A stretch of 44,297 bases of DNA from JBKEAJ01 sp047972135. Its GTDB lineage: Bacteria; Bacteroidota; Bacteroidia; Bacteroidales; Prolixibacteraceae. Below are positions 7,765 through 16,803 of this stretch, piece after piece (the first letter of the stretch is position 1; every line of letters starts with the position of its first letter). The translations under genes and the position numbers were made by a program. The stretch covers positions 1 to 44,297 of the forward strand of contig JBKEAJ010000129.1 of assembly GCA_047972135.1 (NCBI GenBank), in the 5' to 3' direction. Below the pieces are notes generated by a model. The model was not told where the DNA came from and did not search any database. It was given only the letters and a program-made list of their open reading frames with translations.

Positions 7765-9546
7765 TTACATCGGACGAGTCAGTTCGTCTAATAAGTCTTT
7801 AATTTCTCCGTCAACAAGAGGAGAAATTTTATCGTTTATCTCTCTGTGGTAATCATTTATCCACTCCAGCTCACGTTCGAGCAGAAGCTCTTTCAATATC
7901 GGTTTAGTATCTATGGGGCAAAGCGTCAGTGTTTCCCACTTCAAGAAATCGCCATATTCGTTTTTAGTATCCAATGCCACAGCGACGAGGTTTTCTATTC
8001 TTATGCCATACTCATTGTTTCTATATATTCCAGGTTCGTTAGAAAAAACCATACCTTCCTCGACACCAACGGGGTTATACTCTTTACGTATATTGGAAGG
8101 ACCTTCGTGAACATTCATAAAATACCCCACTCCATGTCCCGTTCCGTGTCCGTAGTCAAGGTTATACCTCCACAAGGCACGACGGGCGTACGAGTCTAGT
8201 TGAATACCGAGAGTACCTTTTGGGAACTTTGCCAATGTCAGATTAATCATGCCTTTCAGCACCATTGTATAATCAATTTTTTGTTGATGGGTCAGCTCTC
8301 CCAAAGCGAATGTACGGGTTATATCGGTAGTTCCATCTTGATATTGCCCACCCGAGTCGCACAAAAGGAAACCCTCGTTCTCGATTTTCAATGCCGACTC
8401 TTCAGTAACTTTGTAATGAACAATAGCACCATTTGGATTGAAGCCAATTATCGGAAAAAAACTAGGTCCATAATAATCAGCCTGCGATGCTCTCGTCTCC
8501 ATAATCATATTTGCAGCATCCAGCTCTGTGATACCGCTTCCAACATTCTTACGAAGCCAGTTTATATAGTTCAGCATGGCGACACCATCTTTTTTCATGG
8601 CATTTCTGATGTGTTCTATTTCAGAGGGGTGTTTTATTGCTTTCAGGTATGTTGCGGGAGATTCTCCCTTCACTCTTTTATTTTTGAATACTATCAGTTC
8701 TTTAAGAGCGATATTTATTCTTGCACTGTCGATAAGGAAAGTTTCTCCGCTGACGTCTACCAAGCGAGTTTCGACGTTGTAGTATGCATCCACTTCCACT
8801 CCGTCATGCTTCAGTTCTTCTCTTATATCGTCAGGCATCGTACCATCTGCAACGAACAGTACTTTTTGCTTTTTTGTATATAGGAAATAGCTCACAAACA
8901 CGGGGTTACATTTCACATCCGTACCACGCAAGTTGAGCAGCCACGCAATCTCGTCGAGAGCAACCATAATCTGTGCAGTAGCACCATTTTCGGCAAGTTT
9001 TTTCTCTAGCATTGCAAGTTTCTCTGCTCTCGAAACTGTTGCAAACTTCGCATCATGTCTAAAAATGGGTTTTGCGGGTATAGGAGGTCTGTCTTTCCAT
9101 ATTTCATTTAGCAAATCGCCACATTCTACAAATTCTATTTCTTTTTTTGTACATCTTCGTTTCACCGTCTTCAAGAATGCAGGCGAAAAGGTCAGTCCAT
9201 CGTATCCCACCTTATCGTCTTTGGTATAATTGCTTGACAGGAAAGAACATACTGTCGGAACTCCGTCTTGTCCTTGCCTAAACAGCTCGACACCTGTACC
9301 TTCCAGCTCCTCTTCGGCTTGCAAGAAATATCTGGAGTCTGTCCACAATATGGCTCGCTGCATTGTAATAACCACATGTCCAGCACTACCAGTAAATCCT
9401 GTAATAAATCTTCGAGTTTCCCATCTCGAAGGCATATATTCACTCAGATGAGGATCTGTCCCTGATATCACATAGGCATCTATCTGACTGCCTCTCATCG
9501 CCTTACGCAAGGCTTCAATTTTACTTACAATTTCCTGTTTAGACAT
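7765..9546 (-). CDS. pepP: Xaa-Pro aminopeptidase (M24B, aminopeptidase P)
   Basis: A 593-residue enzyme with two creatinase-N-like domains and a C-terminal pita-bread domain, the long three-domain form of aminopeptidase P. It removes the N-terminal residue from peptides with proline in second place. The five metal ligands are visible: D397 (CDSGGQY), D408 (TTDITRT), H471 (GHGVGY), E504 (SNEPGIY) and E518 (IRIENL), with spacing as in the eukaryotic enzyme. No signal peptide is seen, so it is cytoplasmic. It follows the Nudix gene by one base and precedes the permease by 15 bases, so it is part of one transcript. Confidence 0.93.
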   Translation of the reverse strand: MSKQEIVSKIEALRKAMRGSQIDAYVISGTDPHLSEYMPSRWETRRFITGFTGSAGHVVITMQRAILWTDSRYFLQAEEELEGTGVELFRQGQDGVPTVCSFLSSNYTKDDKVGYDGLTFSPAFLKTVKRRCTKKEIEFVECGDLLNEIWKDRPPIPAKPIFRHDAKFATVSRAEKLAMLEKKLAENGATAQIMVALDEIAWLLNLRGTDVKCNPVFVSYFLYTKKQKVLFVADGTMPDDIREELKHDGVEVDAYYNVETRLVDVSGETFLIDSARINIALKELIVFKNKRVKGESPATYLKAIKHPSEIEHIRNAMKKDGVAMLNYINWLRKNVGSGITELDAANMIMETRASQADYYGPSFFPIIGFNPNGAIVHYKVTEESALKIENEGFLLCDSGGQYQDGTTDITRTFALGELTHQQKIDYTMVLKGMINLTLAKFPKGTLGIQLDSYARRALWRYNLDYGHGTGHGVGYFMNVHEGPSNIRKEYNPVGVEEGMVFSNEPGIYRNNEYGIRIENLVAVALDTKNEYGDFLKWETLTLCPIDTKPILKELLLERELEWINDYHREINDKISPLVDGEIKDLLDELTRPM

Positions 9547-9547
9547 A

Positions 9548-10084
9548 TTATTTTATTTTACTCGTAATCAAATCTTTTATTATTTCCTTCATAGCTCCGG
9601 ACACAATCTCCTCTTTATCAACTATTTCCAACATTACAAACTTCACTTTATCCACATCGTCGGCGACTTGCAAATTCGAGAAATCTTTCACCACACCGGT
9701 ATAAACCACTTCCATAGTATTAACAAGCAGCCCGCCGAATGGATATTTGTTAGTATAAGTACCGAAGTACGATAATTGTTCAATATGCAAATTAAGCTCC
9801 TCTTTAATTTCACGCTTCAGTGCATGTTCGGCAGTTTCGCCAAATTCAAGGAAGCCACCCGGCAACTCATAAGTACCCTTAAATGGTTTCCGAGCACGCC
9901 TGCAAAGCAATAACTCATTTTTCTCATTAAATATTATCGCCGTTGTTGCTGACGAGGCATTTACAAAATAATTGAAGCCGCAATCAGAGCATAGAAACTC
10001 TCTATCCGACAAGGATTTAAACTTATCTGAGCCACATTTTGGACAGTACCTGAAAATCTTATCTACCGCTCTTGCTTCATCCAT
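9548..10084 (-). CDS. Nudix hydrolase with N-terminal zinc ribbon
   Basis: A 178-residue protein. Four cysteines (14, 17, 32, 35) in CPKC and CSDC form a zinc ribbon, followed by a Nudix domain with the box spanning residues 77-99 (G77, E83, R91, E92, E95, E96). The usual GU at the end of the box is NL here. Proteins of this layout act on NDP-sugars, NADH-like or ADP-ribose-like dinucleotides; the substrate cannot be read from the sequence. It is first in the minus-strand run that continues into pepP one base later. Confidence 0.9.
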   Translation of the reverse strand: MDEARAVDKIFRYCPKCGSDKFKSLSDREFLCSDCGFNYFVNASSATTAIIFNEKNELLLCRRARKPFKGTYELPGGFLEFGETAEHALKREIKEELNLHIEQLSYFGTYTNKYPFGGLLVNTMEVVYTGVVKDFSNLQVADDVDKVKFVMLEIVDKEEIVSGAMKEIIKDLITSKIK

Positions 10085-10171
10085 TTATCCTTACCTTAAT
10101 CATCATTGTTGCAAATTGGATACCAGATGCAAAATACATCATACAATATTACTACAAATAAAAGTTTTACA

Positions 10172-10197
10172 CAAACATATTATTGTATTCTGAACAA
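10172..10197 (-). promoter_or_regulatory. Candidate promoter of the Nudix-pepP-permease genes
   Basis: On the minus strand a TATGTTTG (-7 type TAnnTTTG) lies at 10172-10179 with a TTG at 10195-10197, spacing 15 bases, somewhat short. It is 88 bases before the Nudix start. No comparable plus-strand site was found for the outer-membrane gene at 10313. Confidence 0.4.
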
Positions 10198-10312
10198 TTC
10201 TAAGCATTTACTCGTTTCCCCTATTATAGAATTGCATACTTAAAGTAATTGCAGTTTTATAAAAAACTGATTTTTAGAATAATATAAACACGATAATAAC
10301 AAAACACAGACA

Positions 10313-11698
10313 ATGATGAAAAAGTATTTACTTGCAACTTTCCTGACAAGCCTTCTAGCCTGTGGGGTATTTGCACAAGACAAGGCCCCCAATCAAGAGA
10401 ATAAACTGGAGATGGTAAATTCTCAGACCACATCTATCTCTCAAAACGACAGTCCGGAGGCAGACTCTAAAGACGAAGTCCTCGTCAAGAAAAAGGAGAC
10501 TAAAGAGCAAAGCGACGACTCCGACAAACTTTTCAGGCAGACTTCATTTATTCCCTTGCCAGTATTGGCATCCAACCCTGCCAACGGATTTATGTACGGA
10601 GTTGCACCTTCACTCAGCTGGTTGTTTGGAGATGCTGCCACCACCAGTCGCTCCTCTATGGTATCGACCATTTTATATACAACGAAAAAGCAGTTTATGG
10701 TCTTTGCAAAAAGTAATGTTTTTCTTGCCAACGACAACTGGAATCTACTTGGCGATTGGCGTTATTTTGCAACCTCTCAGCCTACTTTCGGTTTAGGAAC
10801 CGGATCCAATTCGTCAAAGCTGGCATACAACGACTATCCTCAAATTCCGGGAGCTGTTGCCAACATTCCGGAGTTTGACGATGCTAGTTTTATCGACGGC
10901 ATCTCAGAGTCGCAGATGATGAAGTTCAACTATTTCCGTTTTCACGAAACATTCTTAAAGCGAATTGGCGACACTCGCTTTTTTACAGGGCTGGGCTATC
11001 ATTTGGACATCCACTCCAAAATTGACGACCAAGCACTAGATAAAGAAGGAGACACCATTACCATAACCTCCCACTATGCTTATTCTGTCGACAAGGGCTT
11101 TGACCCCACAGGCTATACTACTTCGGGAGTATCGCTAAATGCGTTATACGACAGCCGTGACAACCCTATCAACCCATACTCGGGACGTTATGCTTATGTG
11201 AATTTCAGAATAAACCCTAAGTTTTTGGGAAGCACAAAGAACTCCAGTCTTCTATGGCTTGAATATCGCGATTATTTCCCCTTAAACAAAGAAAGACCTC
11301 GTCACATGCTTGCGTTCTGGACTTTTGGTAACTTTGTTACTTCGGGAGATGTTCCCTATCTCGATTTACCCGCCATTGGCTGGGATCAGTTTGGTCGTTC
11401 GGGTCGTGGTTACGCACAGGGGCGTTTTCGTGGTGAGGACTTATACTATGCAGAAGTAGAATATCGTGTACCTTTACAAAAAAATAAAGAAACTCTCGGA
11501 GCTGTAGTATATGCAAACATTGCCACAGCATCGAGCCGCACCAACGACATTAAGTTGTTTGAATATGTTGAACCTGCTGCGGGTGTAGGTCTGCGCATCA
11601 TGCTCGACAAAAATGCAAGAACTAATCTTACTGTTGATTACTCCTTCGGAAGATATGGTTCCAGAGGCTTCTATCTCAATGTAAACGAAGCATTTTAA
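10313..11698 (+). CDS. Omp85/BamA-type outer membrane barrel protein without POTRA domains
   Basis: A 461-residue protein with a signal peptide (KYLLATFLTSLLACGVFAQ), a charged low-complexity segment to about residue 75, and then beta-barrel strands to the end. The pattern DSRDNPINPYSGRYA, LPAIGWDQFGRSGRGYAQGRFRGEDLYYAEVEYR and the C-terminal NVNEAF with final phenylalanine is that of the bacterial surface antigen (D15) family. The double ATG at 10313 and 10316 leaves the exact start open. It is related to the protein at 22695, which ends NINEAF. Without POTRA repeats it is unlikely to be BamA itself. Its substrate is unknown. Confidence 0.8.
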   Translation: MMKKYLLATFLTSLLACGVFAQDKAPNQENKLEMVNSQTTSISQNDSPEADSKDEVLVKKKETKEQSDDSDKLFRQTSFIPLPVLASNPANGFMYGVAPSLSWLFGDAATTSRSSMVSTILYTTKKQFMVFAKSNVFLANDNWNLLGDWRYFATSQPTFGLGTGSNSSKLAYNDYPQIPGAVANIPEFDDASFIDGISESQMMKFNYFRFHETFLKRIGDTRFFTGLGYHLDIHSKIDDQALDKEGDTITITSHYAYSVDKGFDPTGYTTSGVSLNALYDSRDNPINPYSGRYAYVNFRINPKFLGSTKNSSLLWLEYRDYFPLNKERPRHMLAFWTFGNFVTSGDVPYLDLPAIGWDQFGRSGRGYAQGRFRGEDLYYAEVEYRVPLQKNKETLGAVVYANIATASSRTNDIKLFEYVEPAAGVGLRIMLDKNARTNLTVDYSFGRYGSRGFYLNVNEAF

Positions 11699-11710
11699 TG
11701 TAATAATTAG

Positions 11711-11754
11711 CACAGTAGAGCAGCCAGACACATTACATTGGCTGCTCTACTGTG
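11711..11754. terminator. 16-bp stem hairpin between convergent genes
   Basis: CACAGTAGAGCAGCCA (11711-11726) pairs perfectly with 11739-11754 around a 12-base loop. It lies 12 bases after the outer-membrane gene and its right arm contains the stop codon of the toxin gene on the other strand. There is no clear U-run on either side, yet the position suggests a shared, two-way transcription end or mRNA-stabilising hairpin. Confidence 0.65.
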
Positions 11755-12088
11755 TATACTTCTCGATCAGCTCTTTTATTTCCTTATCCGATATAGAATC
11801 TTTCTTACCCTTGTTGTATATGGACAGCAGTAAGATGGTGTGGTCGTCCACTTGCACGTAAGAAATTATCCGTGCACCTCCTGACTTCCCTTTGTTTTTA
11901 GACGCAATAGCCAAACGAATTTTATAGACATTATTCCCAAGCGGAGTCCCAAAAGTCGGATTTACTTCCAACTCAGCAAATAGCTCAGCAAATTCGGCTT
12001 TTAGTGACGGATACTTCTTAGATAGCCTCTTAGATAGCCTCTTAGCTTCCTTTTTAAAATGTTCTGAAAGCTCTATTTTACAAATCAT
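11747..12088 (-). CDS. RelE/ParE-family toxin
   Basis: A 113-residue basic protein. The order of elements is that of the RelE/ParE fold: N-terminal helices (HFKKEAKRLSKRLSKKYPSL), NPTFGTPLGNNVYKIRLA, the beta-strands GGARIISYVQVDDHTILLLSIYNK, and a C-terminal helix. Such toxins cleave ribosome-bound mRNA or poison gyrase. The start overlaps the end of the antitoxin gene by 11 bases. Near the N-terminus a 12-bp unit is repeated in tandem (12017-12046), giving repeated RLSK residues. The stop codon lies inside the hairpin at 11711-11754. The family is well supported; the target is not known. Confidence 0.85.
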   Translation of the reverse strand: MICKIELSEHFKKEAKRLSKRLSKKYPSLKAEFAELFAELEVNPTFGTPLGNNVYKIRLAIASKNKGKSGGARIISYVQVDDHTILLLSIYNKGKKDSISDKEIKELIEKYTQ

Positions 12089-12290
12089 TGAGAAAATCTT
12101 TAGCAGAAGTAGTTTTTAGGCGACCTTGCTTGTATAGTTTGAGATCTTGAAATCCCCGTGTCAGGTTCTTCACTATATCTTTTTTACTGTCGCCATCAGC
12201 TTCTTCCACTTGCACAAAATCAAGGCTTTTTACCAATTCCATAAAGAAACGGTATTTACCATCTTTAATATTTAAAATAACCTGCTTCAT
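12078..12290 (-). CDS. Antitoxin of the RelE/ParE pair
   Basis: A 70-residue protein starting MKQVILNIKDGKYRFFMELVKSLDFVQVEE, the usual form of small Bacteroidota antitoxins in which a short beta-strand and helix precede a charged, flexible tail that wraps the toxin. It comes first and overlaps the toxin start by 11 bases, the normal order for type II systems. No classical helix-turn-helix is evident, so whether it represses its own promoter is open. Confidence 0.8.
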   Translation of the reverse strand: MKQVILNIKDGKYRFFMELVKSLDFVQVEEADGDSKKDIVKNLTRGFQDLKLYKQGRLKTTSAKDFLNDL

Positions 12291-12325
12291 AATCTATACA
12301 AACACTTTTATAGCAGTATTAATGT

Positions 12326-14770
12326 TTACTTCCCTACTTTCTCATTTTCTCCCATAACAACAAACTCTACATTGGCACTAGCTCCATCGGCAACATTGCT
12401 GAAACTGCAATCGAATGTTATTGACTGCGCTCCTTTGTTAATCATGTTCGCCGACTCGGAAATATCTATAGTTTGAATACAATTCCAACTGCGGTCGTAC
12501 ACTTTAGCTTGTTTGTCGTCGGAAATTCTTATATGTTGACCTTTTTTCAGAGTGATAGGAAAATTAAGATTTTTGTAATTATTAATTTCAATTTTTATTC
12601 CCGATATATCGGCATTGTTTGCCGTAATTATCATGCCTAGAGCCTGTTTTTCCATGTTGTTTTCAAAGGTAAATGTAGAATAAAGCGGTTCTCCGGGCTG
12701 ACGCACTTTGTTATCGTGTTTAAACTTATGCGCATATACACGCGTAAGAGTCAGCGAGTTATCATCATTCTCTGTCAGTTTAAACTCATTAGATATATCC
12801 CTCATCAGCTCTTTTTGCTTCTCCGAGAATTTACCTGCCAATCGGGCAGTTTCCCAAGTGTTCATTATTTTCAGGATTTGTTCGGAGTTCCCGTTGGCTT
12901 TCAGGCTCTTAAGACCTGCCACAAAGGCAAAGCCTGCATCGTATCCGGCAGAGCGAGCCATCAACCACTCAACATCCTCTATGGGTAGATTTGGAGTAAG
13001 GTTAAACCATCCCAGCATACCAGGCATCAGATTGCGCTTATAAAATTTCTGATTAAACAGTCGGTATTCTGTTTGACTTTCACGGAAGCCTGCATACCAC
13101 GGCTCCCCCCAATTCATACGTGAATATATGTGCCATATAAAATGCCCTGGTCGACTTGCCCCCATAAGGAAGTGGCTTTTCAGATTGTCGTCTAGGCGAT
13201 TATACCATTGTTCAACCATCAATGCCTCACCGTAATTTCCCATGGCAGTCGACGATGCTCCTTCCAGTCCGTCGAAATCGAGCATCCGCACTCCGGTGTA
13301 GTTCATAAAATCGGCAATTTTCTCGGCAATTTCTTTGTCTAGGTCAGCATCACCAAGGAACACTTTATAGCCGTGGTCTGTAAGTTTTCCTATCACATCG
13401 TTTTGCTTATGTGCACTTGCTGTTGTTCCGAAAGCACCACGCTGACAGTCAAGCAGTTTCCATGGAGCTGTTTCACTGATAGTTCCATATCTTACAATCT
13501 CGTCTCCTATCACAGCACTATGCAGATTATTTCTTCCTGACAGCACAAAGAAATCGGGCGACTCTATTTCAATTTCTGTATCGTCAGCACCTACATCTTT
13601 TATGAGTTTTGAATATCCCACCTTTGCGAGGCGTTTATCTGGAATGGGAGTAACATAAGCATCTGTGGTATGAATAAAATTACTGAGAGTGTGAGTACCG
13701 ATATGAATACCTTCTTTTTCGGCTTTTTCCACGCAGGCTTTCATGCCGTCATATCCGTTTGGGAATTGCTCTTTTATCAATGGGAAGTGTCCCCAAGTCT
13801 TAAATGGATGCCCATGATAGAGGTAATTAAATCCCGAGAGTTTAGTATAGCGTAGGCACTCGTCGATATTCTCCTCCGTAAAATCCATAATCAGATATGA
13901 TGAATTTATAATTGGCGATGTTTTCACCCACTGCCCGTCGATAGTAGGATGCGGCAATCCTTCTGCCACTTCTATTTCGCCTATGGTGTTTAGAGCATTA
14001 TCGTTAAGACAGCCATAAAGAGCTATTTTAGAGCCCACTAGTCCACCGTCTTGATATGCCGGGGCAAGATATTTGTCGTGATGCCAATTTTTGATAATTC
14101 TGTCCTTACTACGGTTGCGAGTAAAAGCTTGCAGGGAGCTTCCGCCATGTACGGGTTTTGCTGCCTCGACGGAATAAAGCACATTTGGAGTATCTTTTTC
14201 TTTGACCATATTATTAACGTCCGACTGACTAAAAATATCCATTTGTGGCAGGTGGTCGTCGTCGTTCCACGGGTATCCTCCAAGCGTTTTAATATTCAAA
14301 GCCATCAAACCGAACGTAAAAGCTTCGCCTTGTGCTATGCCCACCACCTCGCCGATACTGTTGTCGAGAGTGTTATTATATGGTCCCCAAATCACTGCAT
14401 CAATACCATCTTCGTCCGACACCGAAGTAATTTCAAAATTCAAATGAGTATCGTTCGTCAGAGCTTGAACAACAATCTGCACACCATTTTTATAGTGAAG
14501 TACGATATTTCGTCCGTCTTCCGAATACTCTGCTTTTTCGGGATTATATATTGCAGAATCTACTTTCAGCGAAAGCAGATAAGACTCAATGTCGGTCAAC
14601 AGCAGCTTGCTATTATTGATTTTATCTTTTAACTCCACAAGTTTCCCCTTTGCATCGAAAGCCATTTCCAAGTTTTTGGTTTGATAAACCTGTTTACTTC
14701 CTTCCGAACAACTAAAAGTCGCACCAAGCAATGCGCTTAGCAGAACTGCAATAAATCTACTCAATTTCAT
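12326..14770 (-). CDS. Unclassified TIM-barrel glycosidase-like lipoprotein of the PUL
   Basis: An 814-residue protein with a lipoprotein-type signal (C21 after LLGATFS). An N-terminal beta-sandwich (about 25-290) is followed by a barrel-like domain (about 295-640) with NYLYHGHPFKTWGHFP, IGTHTLSNF, and LDFDGLEG (497-504), whose acidic residues are candidates for catalysis, and a C-terminal beta domain. The build resembles retaining alpha-glycosidases, but I cannot name a CAZy family. It lies downstream of susC and susD on the same strand, so it probably acts on the glycan bound by SusD, on the cell surface. The 253-base gap to susD holds a hairpin that could tune its expression. Confidence 0.65.
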   Translation of the reverse strand: MKLSRFIAVLLSALLGATFSCSEGSKQVYQTKNLEMAFDAKGKLVELKDKINNSKLLLTDIESYLLSLKVDSAIYNPEKAEYSEDGRNIVLHYKNGVQIVVQALTNDTHLNFEITSVSDEDGIDAVIWGPYNNTLDNSIGEVVGIAQGEAFTFGLMALNIKTLGGYPWNDDDHLPQMDIFSQSDVNNMVKEKDTPNVLYSVEAAKPVHGGSSLQAFTRNRSKDRIIKNWHHDKYLAPAYQDGGLVGSKIALYGCLNDNALNTIGEIEVAEGLPHPTIDGQWVKTSPIINSSYLIMDFTEENIDECLRYTKLSGFNYLYHGHPFKTWGHFPLIKEQFPNGYDGMKACVEKAEKEGIHIGTHTLSNFIHTTDAYVTPIPDKRLAKVGYSKLIKDVGADDTEIEIESPDFFVLSGRNNLHSAVIGDEIVRYGTISETAPWKLLDCQRGAFGTTASAHKQNDVIGKLTDHGYKVFLGDADLDKEIAEKIADFMNYTGVRMLDFDGLEGASSTAMGNYGEALMVEQWYNRLDDNLKSHFLMGASRPGHFIWHIYSRMNWGEPWYAGFRESQTEYRLFNQKFYKRNLMPGMLGWFNLTPNLPIEDVEWLMARSAGYDAGFAFVAGLKSLKANGNSEQILKIMNTWETARLAGKFSEKQKELMRDISNEFKLTENDDNSLTLTRVYAHKFKHDNKVRQPGEPLYSTFTFENNMEKQALGMIITANNADISGIKIEINNYKNLNFPITLKKGQHIRISDDKQAKVYDRSWNCIQTIDISESANMINKGAQSITFDCSFSNVADGASANVEFVVMGENEKVGK

Positions 14771-14951
14771 CTATTTATATTTTGTTTTTATTTGTCAGAT
14801 GTATCTCGCCAATATAATCATCCTCGTATGTGAGGACTTGTTCTCATGGCTCGTTTCATAATGTTAGAATCTATTTTTGAAACATTTATAACTTCGGTAA
14901 AGATAGTAATTTTCAGGAAATATCCACTACATGCATGGTCTATAAATTCAG

Positions 14952-14981
14952 ATAGGGCGGAAGATTACTCCCCCGCCCTAT
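14952..14981. terminator. Hairpin between susD and the glycosidase-like gene
   Basis: ATAGGGCGG (14952-14960) pairs perfectly with CCGCCCTAT (14973-14981) around a 12-base loop. It lies 43 bases beyond the susD stop on the minus strand. The minus-strand side lacks a U-run, so it may be a processing or mRNA-stabilising hairpin that separates susCD levels from the downstream gene rather than a full terminator. Confidence 0.5.
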
Positions 14982-15023
14982 TATTATTAACACATGCCTT
15001 ACGAGATTATTATTTAAACTAAT

Positions 15024-16790
15024 CTACCAGTCGGTATTTTGCTTTATGTTAGGGTTCAAAACAATCTCATTTGAAGGGATTGGATATAGATAATAGTAGT
15101 CGGGGAAACTACCACCCGTTGGTTTGCCATGTACGACAACATATCCTTCCTCCGCCCCATCTTGGATTTTCAATCTATTTCCATAATCAGCATTATTCAC
15201 CCAACGTCCCAGTTTTTCTTCTTCGGTATAATCCATTTTTTTCCATCTCCGTAAATCATCAAAACGGTAACCCTCTCCCATTAGCTCAATAGCCCGCTCA
15301 CGTCTAATCTCCCACAAAGTAGGAGCTATCGCCTGATCTCTCGTTGGGTCGTTCGGTTCTGCCCCAACTGTTAATGGAGCGACACCACCTCTGGCTCTAA
15401 GCTTGTTTATTGTGACATCGGCAACAGTCTGATTAAATTCACCTAGCTCATAAACAGCTTCGGCATAGTTTAGCATCACCTCTCCCATACGAAATACTGG
15501 TGCATCAGTAATATCCTGATTCTGAACGCTCATATATTTGTTGAAATACTTAAACAACTTATATCCAGAATGACCGGCATTAAATCCCTGTCCATTGTTA
15601 TAATTTCTAAAGTGGGGAGTTTCTCTGACAACCAGTCCCGACCAGTTTCGAGAAGGCAAAGTCTTATGATTGTCATCCGAAAGTGTTTCCATTATATCAA
15701 TGTACTCACGGTGCTTAGCATTGCCAGTATGTTCCCACTCCGATGAATTTTGTCCTACGGGTACAGTATTTACTTTGAATGGAGGCACAACAGTAAAATA
15801 CAATCTTCTATCTCTATTTCTGAATTCATCATATGGGTCATGGTCTCCATCGAACAAAGTACTTGTCCATCTGGTTTGTCCGTCTATCAGAAGATACATA
15901 TCAGCTGCTTTTTTGGTCAAGTCCCAATTTCCTGCGGAGTTACGATGTCTTGATGTTAGATATTGAGTTTGTTGTCCTGTCACATACTCCTTATACAGTA
16001 TAATACCCTCTACACCTTTCAAGGACTCACTATTAAAGACTTCGTCATAATTGTCATGTAAGTTTGGATACTTATCAATCAAGTTTTTTGCAGCATTTTT
16101 TGCAGCTTCAAGGTACTTACTCTCGTCTCCAAGACTGTGGTATTTGCGCCAAGTCCCTTCAAAAAGCCCAAATCTTGCCAGTAGAGCTCGAACAGCATCT
16201 ACACCAACCGTATTATCACCTTCCCCATCAGTTTTGATATTCTCTACAGCATAAGTCAAATTCTCTAACATGCTTTGAGTCACTTCGTTGCGAGGAGTTC
16301 TTGCGGCTTTTAACTCTTCAGAACTCTCTGTAATACTATGCTCTAACCAAATCACATCACCATACTTTTTAACAAGGTCGAAGTAATTATAAGCTCTAAA
16401 GAAGTATCCCACACTACGCCAATGTTTTTTCTCATCTTCTGTTAGTGCCGAGCCATCAATATTATCTAACATCAGGTTCACTCTTCGTATGCGAGTATAG
16501 GGGTCAGAATAGTCGGAGCTAGTAGTCGGCACTGTCACTAATCTCCAAATCCAACTAGACCACTGATTATCATTACTTCTCAACATCAGGTCTGCGTCCC
16601 ACTCTCTATTGACGGGTGCAAGAGCGTAGCCCTCGAAAGCACTATAAAAGCCCCACGCATAAGTTTTGAAATTGGAGTAGTTTGTAAAAGTGGTCTCTAC
16701 CACTAGCTCGTCTTCGGGCAACAAGTTTAGAGCATCATTACATCCCACAAGTGCCGTTGCCATAAGTATATATATAAATATTTTTCTCAT
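15024..16790 (-). CDS. susD: SusD/RagB-family glycan-binding lipoprotein
   Basis: A 588-residue lipoprotein. The start at 16790 (MRKIFIYILMATALVGC) gives a proper lipoprotein signal with C17; an in-frame ATG at 16817 lies inside the end of susC and is rejected. SusD features include an N-terminal TPR-like region (YFFRAYNYFDLVKKYGDV), the FRMGEVMLNYAEAVYELG segment, and the C-terminal LWEIRRERAIELMGEGYRFDDLRRW and YLYPIPSNEI motifs. It caps the SusC channel and binds the oligosaccharide at the cell surface. It is 13 bases from the susC stop, so the two are co-transcribed. Glycan specificity cannot be read from the sequence. Confidence 0.95.
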   Translation of the reverse strand: MRKIFIYILMATALVGCNDALNLLPEDELVVETTFTNYSNFKTYAWGFYSAFEGYALAPVNREWDADLMLRSNDNQWSSWIWRLVTVPTTSSDYSDPYTRIRRVNLMLDNIDGSALTEDEKKHWRSVGYFFRAYNYFDLVKKYGDVIWLEHSITESSEELKAARTPRNEVTQSMLENLTYAVENIKTDGEGDNTVGVDAVRALLARFGLFEGTWRKYHSLGDESKYLEAAKNAAKNLIDKYPNLHDNYDEVFNSESLKGVEGIILYKEYVTGQQTQYLTSRHRNSAGNWDLTKKAADMYLLIDGQTRWTSTLFDGDHDPYDEFRNRDRRLYFTVVPPFKVNTVPVGQNSSEWEHTGNAKHREYIDIMETLSDDNHKTLPSRNWSGLVVRETPHFRNYNNGQGFNAGHSGYKLFKYFNKYMSVQNQDITDAPVFRMGEVMLNYAEAVYELGEFNQTVADVTINKLRARGGVAPLTVGAEPNDPTRDQAIAPTLWEIRRERAIELMGEGYRFDDLRRWKKMDYTEEEKLGRWVNNADYGNRLKIQDGAEEGYVVVHGKPTGGSFPDYYYLYPIPSNEIVLNPNIKQNTDW

Positions 16791-16803
16791 AATTGTTTTA
16801 ATC

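Noticed and set aside
8200..8883. 227-codon plus-strand frame inside pepP
   Set aside because: Lies wholly antisense to a well-supported aminopeptidase and has cysteine- and histidine-rich random composition.
14051..14632. 193-codon plus-strand frame inside the glycosidase-like gene
   Set aside because: Antisense shadow of a long conserved coding region with no domain of its own.
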